A DNA stretch of 64,000 nt. It comes from Fallopia convolvulus. Taxonomy: Eukaryota; Streptophyta; Magnoliopsida; Caryophyllales; Polygonaceae. Of the stretch, positions 55,609 through 64,000 are shown piece by piece. The notes beneath the pieces were generated by a model. It made no database searches. It saw only the letters and a list, made by a program, of their open reading frames with translations, and had not been told where the DNA came from. Position numbers and translations under genes: made by a program. The DNA lies in assembly GCA_964016875.1 (NCBI GenBank), contig OZ024736.1, positions 40,704,707 through 40,768,706 on the forward strand, written 5' to 3'. The first letter of the stretch is position 1, and each line of letters starts with the position of its first letter.

Positions 55609-56027
55609 TAGAGCTGTCAAACGGGTCGATCAGGTTGGGTTCGAGTTCGGATTAAGTCGGGTTCGGGTCGTAACGGGTCATCGGTCAAAACGGGTCGGGT
55701 AATTTCGGGTTTTCGGGCGTGTCAGGTCGACCCAACAGATCAAGAAAATTGAATTTTTTATAATTATTAAAATATTATATTGTTTAAAAAATGATATTTA
55801 ATAATAATCTATTATTTTTATATATTTTAATAATAAAATATATTATAACTTTCAAAATATATTATATATATTCTAAAAATATAAAAAATTGGGTCAAGCC
55901 AATGAGTTTCCGATCTATCGGGTTCGATTTATTTTGGATTTTGGGTTCAGATTTTCAGGTCTTGACCCTAAAATTTTCGGGCGGTTCGTGTAAGTTTTTC
56001 GGGTCGGGTTAGCTTTTGACAACTCTA
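55609..56027. mobile_element. hAT-type MITE, 419 bp
   Basis: TIR TAGAGCTGTCAAA at the left and TTTGACAACTCTA at the right (one mismatch), flanked by CTCACATA (55601) and CGCACATA (56028), an 8-bp duplication with one mismatch. Subterminal CGGGTCG/TCGGGT words; AT-rich middle. Confidence 0.88.
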
Positions 56028-56035
56028 CGCACATA

Positions 56036-57825
56036 CGATAATTATTTTATTATTAAAATCAAATAAAAATATTTTAAAATTACATATGATACAAAATCTC
56101 AAAAAAGAATAATGGTTTATTTATAAATATTATTTAAATTATGACATTAATATATTAGGAATAATGCTTGTTATTCTAAATTTTTACCTATCAAAAAATT
56201 TGATCTATTCATTTTAGAAATATTAAACATGTATAGACATGTTATTAAATAATTAGTTATTTTTGGAAGTGGTTTTTATTAGAAAGTTAAAATAAAAAGA
56301 GAATAAGAAAGATATATATTGTCCATATAAGAGATAAAATATAAAGGAAAATTAGAAATTGTTTTAAAAAATAGTTTTATCAAAATTTAATTTAGGAAAC
56401 TAATTATGAATGGATAAGGTAGGTTTTTATCATTTTTAATTAAAATAGGATTATTAAAAAATCTTTTACAACCATTAATAGATAAAAGGACATAAGTAAT
56501 GTAATTTTTATTATCTTGTAATTTTTTTAAACTACTCTTTTACAAAATAAGATAAAAACACAAAAATAATGTGAATTATTATAATTTTTTAATCAAACTC
56601 AATTCTGTAAAAAAAATTTAAATAAATTTTTTAAAAATATAGTTAATAAGAAAAGTGAAAAAATATGAATAAAGACTGAATTTTTTAACGATAAAAAATC
56701 TTATATATTAACATGAATAAGCCAAAAAGAAAATTAAAATACACATAATATAATTTTTTTTATCAAAATTCAATTTAGGCAAATAACTATATGGATATTG
56801 GTTTTATTTTTTTTTATTTATCAAAATTTGATTTAAGATAAATCTTTTACATAAAAAAAAGATAAATATAGAATAATTTTTATTATTTTTAATTGAATTT
56901 TAAATTTAAAAATGAATGTTCACGAATAAATAAAAAATAATTTAGTTGAGAAAGGACAAATTAATATGGATAAAAATTAATTTTTAATATAAGGTGAGAC
57001 CAGAATCAACGTGGTGGCTTGAAAAGGTACAACTTTATTTTATAGTTATAGATAAGGAATATTATTATAATATAAATTTGTAAATACTTAAATAAACGAA
57101 GGGTAAAGACGTAAATGGAAAAATTAAAATATCTAGATGACATAGTTAAGATGAAGATACGTATGATAGAAGGAATAATATACTACATTTGTTTCGCAAT
57201 GTAAGTCTTTTTTTATTTTGCATAGAAATTAAGACAAGCTTAAAATGGAAAAGATGATAATGTAATGCTTGTCTTTATCATATGCACTATTAACTCTTTA
57301 ATCTTAGATTTATAAATATACTAAATACTTCCTACAAAAGTAAACTTCCAACACCACTACAATTGCTTGAGTTAATAAATGTTGTTGGAATTGTAATAAT
57401 CGTGGTTTTTAAGGATATCTTTGAATTTTTATCGGATATCCTTTTAACATCTTTGTCCGTTTTAACGCTTAATCCAACATTTTTGTTGGAATTTAAATCC
57501 TAGAATTTTTTTGGTGATATTCTAAAATCATAAAGAAATGATTTTATGGATCGATGTGAATTCTAGGATTTTTCAATGGAAAAAGAATATTTATTGGATA
57601 AGCCGTCTTTTTAATTATGTACTGTAAAGGATTTAAAATACGAAACGGAAGCCTTGAAAGTTGAAGGTAGCAAGATAAAATCATGGAAAATTGGTTTTTA
57701 TTGGTCTACATAATTTACGGGACGTTTTTCATTTAGTAAGTTTTTCCATCCGAGGTACATAATTTTACATAATTTTACCGCTTAACGAAAAATCCCGTTC
57801 CGAAACGAAAAATTCTTACCTTCAC
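56036..57825. other. AT-rich intergenic DNA with faint periodicity
   Basis: Extremely AT-rich. Between 56340 and 56960 a pattern (CAAAATTTAATTTAGG, then GGATAAG/GGATATTGG, then ATCTTTTAC..ATAAAAGATAAA) recurs about three times at 200-250 bp, suggesting old diverged tandem repeats. No gene. Confidence 0.4.
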
Positions 57826-58426
57826 TTACTTAATGGGGGAGGAAAGCCAGGTGGAAATCAAGGCTTTCTTTCATCTCGTTCAAGACTTTGGAATAGAAAC
57901 AGAGAAGAGAGTTCGAGAACGAGGTCGAAGGGCGACGGACTCGGCGATCAATTGTCTTCATCGCTGCACCTCTTCCCCTTTCCCTGCCATCTCTTTACCT
58001 CCTCCTTCACCTCATCTTCTTCCTCTATGTGGGCTCGTTCTGCTGAAACCGAGCCAGAGAAAGAATCAGGACGACGACGGACTTGAGAATTAGAACAAAA
58101 CGACAGACGCAAGAAGAAAGAATGCAAACCCGTCACCGCTGGCGCTTACCACCTCTGCTAGTCCTTCCCTGGACGTCGCCGGTGGCCCCTTCGCCTTGGG
58201 CCACCACCCTGGAGCTGCTGAGGAAGGGTTGGGCCACCAACCTCTGGTGGTAGCGGGGCCGTCCATGGTTTTGAGCAGCTCGCCCGAGGCTCCTCCCGCA
58301 CCTGTTTTGGGCGTGCGCAGGCCCTTTCGGACCACCGTCGGGTCATCACTCAGCCACCTCGACACCACAGGAAGTTACTCGCCATCCAAACTTGCCCCGC
58401 TAGCCTCCGATCGATCTGTTAGCAGA
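57826..58426. other. GC-rich island of unknown origin
   Basis: Abrupt change from AT-rich DNA to about half GC. Open frames exist on both strands (MGEESQVEIKAFFHLVQD at 57833; a Pro/Gly/Trp-rich minus frame 58368-58090), but none resembles a family I know. It could be a gene remnant or a 5' exon cut off by the solo LTR that begins at 58432. Confidence 0.35.
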
Positions 58427-58431
58427 CCTAG

Positions 58432-59936
58432 TGATGTTCGCATTTTTAGTATAGTTTTTAGTAGGTTTTCTTTGCTTAATAGGTTTAGTTTTGTTTAGTT
58501 TAGGTTTAGTTTTGAGTGTTTTTAGATAGTTTTGCATATTTCTGTGAAAAGAGTGGAATCTATTCTATTTTGTGAATTTTGTAGGTTTTAGCGAGGAAAG
58601 GAGCTAAATGGAGTTGAATTTGGAGTATTACAGCAAAAGACGGAGGAGTGCAAGATTGAAGAAGTCAAAGCTCAAGATCACAAGAAGAAGTGTGGAAGAA
58701 AACAAAGCCCATGCTCGTTAACGAGGCTGTGAGGGCTCGTTAACGAGGCCACGAAGAAGAAGATTTGGAGTATTTATTTTATAATTCACCGATCGTGAGC
58801 GGGAATTTATTTCCGTGTCGGTTGAGTATCTTTTTAGAATCTTTTGGGGTTGTTAGAATATGTATTTTAGGTCTTAATATCTTTTTAGATTTTATTTCTA
58901 TCTTTTAGGGATTGTTTTTATCTTTTTAGGAAAGTTTATATCTTTTAGCTTTTTTTGTTTTTAGCTTTTTAGTATAAATACCCTTCTATCTAGCATAGAA
59001 AGGGGAGGCTTTTTGGAGAGAGAATTTTTAGGAGGAGATTTTTGAAGGGCCGAGAGAGAGAAAGTCGGATAGGAAGAGGACCGTCGAGGCTCGGTAGACG
59101 ACAGTCACCGGGGTCGTTGGTCGTGATTGTGATTCGGTATTTTTATGTTTTTCGGTTTCTTCTGAATCTCTGTAAGACAATATTTTCTTATTAATTCGAG
59201 TTTAAGTTTTGTTTCGATGTTTCTTTTGATTGAAGTTTTTAGTTTCTTAGTTATGATTAGTGAGTAGTTTCCTTTTCTAGGGTCGGGGTCAAGCCCGACA
59301 TAGTTGAGCATGTTTGATGAGTAAGATTGAGTTGTGAATGCCTTTTATCTTTGATTGAGAATTGTTTGTTGTGCTTATACCGAAGCGAAAGTGGAGGTAA
59401 TTTGAGTTTTTAACTGAATTGAAAGAGGAAGTTAGTAACTTGAAGGTTGATATTGTTTGAAAACGAAAGTTTCAAGCTTTAGATCCAAAACAAGCAATTA
59501 AGTGAATTAGGATGCGAAAGTTTATTAATTTACTTGCTAAGTCAACAAAAGTTGATGACTCTATCTGTTTAAAGGCATGATCTTTTCTTCTTACGAGTTT
59601 TTATGCTTGGCTATGTTGTGGTGTCCCTAGTCCTAGATCTTTGTTTTATTTGAATTATTTCTGGTGAATTTTCGTTGCTGAGTACTTGCCTCGGTATCGA
59701 ATCTTAATTAGATTTTAATTAGGTCGTTATTTAGTGTTTTGTGTTCGGTGGTTCGTTAACGACCCTGACAACGTCGTTAACGAGGCTGCTCGTGAGTGTT
59801 TTTATTTGTTTTTGTTTGCTTTTTAGTAGATCGATAGACGAACAACCTTGCTTCCTGTGGAACGATCCTGACTTCGCTATACTCAGCGGGGTCTTGACTT
59901 ACAAATTTATTTGTTGGCCGAGAAACCCTATCAACA
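58432..59936 (+). mobile_element. Solo LTR, 1,505 bp, target duplication CCTAG
   Basis: Begins TGATGTTCGC and ends CCCTATCAACA; CCTAG flanks both sides (58427-58431, 59937-59941). Length and the 3' motif CCTGTGGAACGATCCTGACT are typical of Athila-type Ty3/gypsy LTRs. It carries four TCGTTAACGA palindromes. Internal element sequence is absent. Confidence 0.85.
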
Positions 59937-59941
59937 CCTAG

Positions 59942-62007
59942 CGAGCCGAAACGCTTGATAACGGTAAAGATTGAGTTTAATTAATTAGCGGATTGGTTGC
60001 GGAGCCACCCTAAGGACCTTTCGGTTCCGCTTTGCTAATTAATTTTATAGTTTTTATAATCTTGACGTTGATACGGTCTCACATGTTCAAACCGCTTGTG
60101 AAATGGACATCCGGATCTTCAGTTATAGCGAATACAAGTTTTAACATCGATTGGCAGGTAAAGGACTTCGGACAATTACTCAGGATTCGTTGTTAATCAA
60201 TATGATCCGAGATTTGGTCACCTTTAAGAAACGTTACTAATGAACAGTTTTTATTTAGAAAATTATTTGAAAAGTGAAACGGTTAGTTAGTTATAAATCT
60301 GCCAAGATGGCTCCTTAAAGCCTGATAGCTAAGGATTTATTATAAATCGATATACGGAAATCAAGTCATTTATCGATTAGAAAAATTGTAGGATTTGAGT
60401 ATACAACTAAGAAGTGTATTTGTGACCTCGTTGTTGATAAATCTTTTTGTTATATTTGGCAGAAGGGTGATAAAGATTACTGTTGGAATCACTAAGAACG
60501 TTGAGCACGCCTTCTAAGGCAAGTGGACGATTCTCTCTTGTGTTATTGTTATTAATGAGGAATTGAATTTCATTTGATCTTCATGTTGGGAATAATTTGT
60601 GTGTTGATTAAAGTTTGATAGGTTGTTATTTTGTTAGAAATAACGACCATGTCGTTATTTCAGTTTTTGCGCTATAACCGAACTTAGGACCGTTGTGTGA
60701 CCTTGTGTATTTAGCTGTCTCATGCTGAGACGTTTTTGTGAAGTAAGATAGTTAGAGATGGGAGTTTAGACTCCAAAACATCTCTTTAGTGGTTCTATGC
60801 TGAACATTGTTGTAAATATAGGTAGTTCAGGGGTAGGAGTCGAGTCTCTAATGACCTCTTTATAACAAAGTCTGTATTGGGGGCGTAGCTTGCTAGAGGA
60901 TCCCAATGTTGGAGTCATGACTCATGTCTCGCTCCACGTTGGAGAAGGACAATGGTGCACTCTAGCTAAGTGCAAAAAGGAACTAATGTGGGTCAAGTGG
61001 TCACGGATGAAATAGGCCCTCTCACCCTGACGACATCAGTTACAAGAAATTGATCGACAACAGTTTGTGTCGATTAAAAGTTATTAAAATGAATGTGTAA
61101 TGTTAAAATCATAAAGTGAAGAGAGTGCAATAAGCACGTTAATGTAACTGAATGGTTAATTCTTTTGATAACCATTCTTGCTCCCGATTAAGGATGAATA
61201 TTAATCAAACTTTGATTAAGTTAAGCTGATTAGTCGTTGAAGACGATGGTGAATGTTGTGTGGCTAGTATAAGTTTCCATTACTCGTTTATGCTTCTTAA
61301 AGGTACCACAAGCTTTGGTGTTCTCCCTCTTGATTATGCAAGTCTCCTTCTTATTCTCTATAAGACTGCCAACTGTTGGATCATAATCCGAGCCTAATCG
61401 GATTTTGATGCCAATATCTTTAGTCACAACCATAAGAACCAATTTAGTTTCTCCACTTGCTTAGTCTTTCATTAGACTAACCTGTCCATCTTCTTTTCTT
61501 TTTATGGCCGGCTGGTGTCCACCGTTGGTATACGACACATCAAACACTTCTTGGAAGTTGATTCAAAAGGTAGATCTAGAGGTTTGAAGATTCAGAAGTT
61601 GAAGAAAGGTTTCCAATGGCTATACTTGAGTGAAGTTCTTGGTTAAGTGCTGCAAAGCGAAGTGGGAAAGAAGTTAAGAACTTACGTAAAGTCTTTTTAA
61701 AGACTTTGTTCAAATAGAAGGTTGTTCTATCTATTTATTCTTTTTAAGTTAAGTTTTGTATAAGACCTTTTACTTGTTTTTCCACTGTAATATTTAGCTT
61801 AATTTTGTTAGGTTTTAAGTGGTTTCTTTTACCTTGTTCTAGTATGTTCTATCAGGTTAAAGTCTTGGGTAACTCTGGTTTAGTCCTAATCGGGGTTACT
61901 GGCGGTGATACCTCCAAGGTAAGTAAGGGAGGGTTATAGGAATGTTAAGTGAATTATATAGAGTAATGACCTATTTTAGAAAGTTTTACATTAAATAAGG
62001 GAAGGAT
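59942..62007. other. Intergenic DNA, no gene seen
   Basis: No open frame or domain of note. An imperfect hairpin at 59980-60043 has arms ATTAATTAGC / GCTAATTAAT plus inner GCGGAGCC / GGTTCCGC. Confidence 0.5.
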
Positions 62008-62050
62008 TAGAGGTGGCAATGGGTCGGGTTCGGGTTGGATGGAGGATGAT
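62008..62050. mobile_element. Left end of a hAT-type MITE, interrupted by a solo LTR
   Basis: TAGAGGTGGCAATGGGTCGG is a common hAT MITE terminus in plants. Its GGATGGAGGATGAT sequence appears to continue after the solo LTR as CCATGTCCATCCGC (63675 on). The right end was not identified. Confidence 0.5.
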
Positions 62051-63668
62051 TGATAGCTTGCATTTAGGTAGTGTTTAGGATGCATATTTATGTTTATTTT
62101 GCATGGTTTTAGCTTAGTTTAGTCTAGTTCTCAAGTTTTTAAGTTTTTTAGGAAATTCGGGTTTTACGCTTGTTTTGTTCGGTTTTGCATATCTTTAGGC
62201 AAACAAGCATGGACGAGATGGATCTTAGAGGACTATGGTGAAGTTTAGGGAAGCTTAGAGTGATACAAGTGAAGATTAGAAGAGCTAAGGCCCAAGAGCT
62301 TGTGTGAAAAAAGAAGCTTAAACCCGGGCTATGGATTAGCGTTGTTGTTTCGACACCTCTATCTTGCAATGCTTGGTTTGGGAGCTATAGTGCTCGGATG
62401 AGGCTCAATTTGGTATCACTGAAAAGCTAATTCAACGATCTACAATTTTTTTTTACTCCAAGTCCAAATTCCAACTCCAAGTGGGTCAAAATAGCCTCTG
62501 AAGTGACGCCTGAATGCTGAACTGAGACAATTGCGCGGGTTAGCATGCTAGAGGCAATTGCGCGGGTTAGCATGCTAAAAGCGCGAGTTGCAACCCGAGC
62601 AATTCCAACTGAATGCACATTGCGCAAGATGGCAGATTGTGTAGCCAAGAAATTGGCAACCCGAGCAATCGGGACTTGTACGCGGACGATCATGGGCCGA
62701 TATTTGGGCTTGATTTGTGGGCTCGGGTTATATCTTCCGAGTTTATGCTTTAAAGATAGAATGTTGAGGGTTATTTTAGAAGACATATATAAACCTTATG
62801 TTAGTTTATTTTAAGAGAACTTTGATCATAACTTTTGGAGGCTAGGGTTTTTCTCTCTAGAGGCAGACTTTGAACCTCTTGTGAGTTTGTTTTTTCAATT
62901 TAATTATGCATTGCTAAATTTATTGTGTTTGGCTAGTTATTGAAGTCACGATTTGCATATAGTTGTGAGGCTTGATTGATTCTCAACAAACTTGAATAGA
63001 GTTTATTCTCTATGCTTAATTGAATCTAAACTAGGGTTTTGTTAGATTGATCACCTAATTGAATTTCTAGTTATAACTGAATCTTATTAATTACCGGACG
63101 GAGTTAATTTGATCAAGAATATACTTTAATCAATTTAGTACCGGTTGGACTAGTTGGTTATAAAAGGGAATAAATTACAAGTCACTTAGATGTTTGGTTG
63201 CTCTAAGTGTTTGTTTCTATTGATAACTTGAATCGTTATGATGTTGTTTAATTGAATCTAGAAGGTCCTCTAGGTTGTTAGATGATTAGGGTTGTTAGAC
63301 TGGTAGTTCTATCAACTAAATATGAAGTTTGGGTTTTAACCCTTAGTAGGGTCATTATCCACAATAGATTATTCAAGTGAGAAGAGAATCAAGAGAATCG
63401 ATGATCAACAAAGCAATGTCATGATGGATTTAACTAGTTGAACACGCTTGTCTCTTACTGATTTAAATCATTTTTTGCATTTATATTTGCTTTTATTTTG
63501 CATGTTAGATTAGACTTTCATTCTAAAACCCCCCATTGGTTACTTGGCATACAAGTAATAACACAAATACACAAGTCCTTGTGGGATCGACCTTACTTGT
63601 CGCTCTATTGAGTTGGTAAAGTTAAGGTTTCTTTGATAGGTATTAATGACCACTGAAAATACCTCATC
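62051..63668 (+). mobile_element. Probable solo LTR, about 1.6 kb
   Basis: Starts TGATAGCTTGCATT. Near its end CCTTGTGGGATCGACCTTAC and TTGTCGCTCTATTG are typical 3' motifs of Athila-like LTRs. GATGAT lies directly on both sides (62045-62050, 63669-63674), but the right terminus does not end in CA, so exact limits are uncertain. It contains a 27-bp tandem duplication at 62528-62577. Confidence 0.6.
62528..62577 (+). repeat. 27-bp tandem duplication inside the solo LTR
   Basis: CAATTGCGCGGGTTAGCATG plus CTA occurs at 62528 and 62555. Each copy contains the palindrome TAGCATGCTA. Confidence 0.9.
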
Positions 63669-63674
63669 GATGAT

Positions 63675-64000
63675 CCATGTCCATCCGCTAGCCAATGCAG
63701 GCGCATCCATTCGTCATCCGTCGAGAGATTTGGGTGGGTCGGTCGTCCATGAATGATTGAAAAATATAATTATATATAACAAATGATGTGCATTTAGAAT
63801 AATTTAACACATGTAGACATGTAGTACAGAAGTCTCGTTATTATATCAAATAATAATATTATATAAATATAATATAAGAAGAAATTCAAAATGCATAAGC
63901 AATATTTAAATGCAAAATTGGAGCAATAACTACAAATTAAAATTTAATATTAGTAATTTTTATACATATCTAACAGAATTATATATATATATAATTCGGG
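63675..64000. other. Continuation of the interrupted MITE and AT-rich DNA
   Basis: The first 80 bases resume the GGATG/CATCC-type sequence of the hAT MITE; the rest is AT-rich with no gene. Confidence 0.4.

Noticed and set aside
57178..57350. Stowaway-like MITE end (ACTACATTTGTTTCGCAATG)
   Set aside because: The left end resembles Stowaway termini, but no matching inverted right end was found.
1..64000. CRISPR array, rRNA, tRNA gene or bacterial operon
   Set aside because: The spaced repeats are a plant-element minisatellite without spacers; no rRNA or intact tRNA was recognised.

Overview
The window is nuclear DNA of a flowering plant, most likely a eudicot; nothing seen allows a closer placement. 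The signs are plant-type LTR retrotransposons, a plant L1-type LINE, hAT-type MITEs, AT-rich intergenic DNA, and two plant-specific host genes. Most of the 64 kb is transposable elements, several nested in one another. The confident host genes are an intronless AGC VIII protein kinase of the UNICORN (UCN) type at 39506-40693 (+) and a small RWP-RK domain gene at 49556-50311 (-).

Region 1-32307 holds two related Ty3/gypsy elements of the Tat lineage (two RNase H domains after RT) in the same orientation. Element 1 (1-13349) has lost only the start of its 5' LTR, off the left edge. Element 2 (19773-32302) is complete, with TG..CA LTRs and a CAAGT target duplication. Each has gag-pol on the plus strand, then a tandem array of a roughly 48-bp unit (about 2.4 kb in element 1, 0.65 kb in element 2). 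Next comes a gene on the opposite strand with its own TATA box, a predicted 5'-UTR intron and three predicted coding exons. Its product looks like the 'putative gypsy type transposon' family followed by a long coiled coil. Exon lengths and donor sites agree between the two copies, so the spliced antisense gene is the most interesting system here. In element 2 it is broken by two stops and a lost splice acceptor.

Between the two elements (13350-19772) is AT-rich DNA with relics: a SINE-like piece, a pair of LTR-like modules, a decayed copia gag, and a LINE RNase H relic that element 2 split in two. At 32872-39000 lies a minus-strand L1-type LINE (ORF1 with zinc knuckle; ORF2 with endonuclease, RT and RNase H) carrying two stops and a frameshift. 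It sits head-to-head with UCN, which also has a 622-bp solo LTR about 0.2 kb downstream.

At 43650-48722 is a very young Ty1/copia element (minus strand) with nearly identical LTRs but one frameshift and one stop. After the RWP-RK gene comes a Russian-doll cluster (51573-54042): a long-TIR element holds a hAT-like element, which holds two MITEs with perfect 8-bp target duplications. The last 8 kb has another hAT MITE, two solo LTRs of about 1.5-1.6 kb and AT-rich DNA with no recognisable gene.
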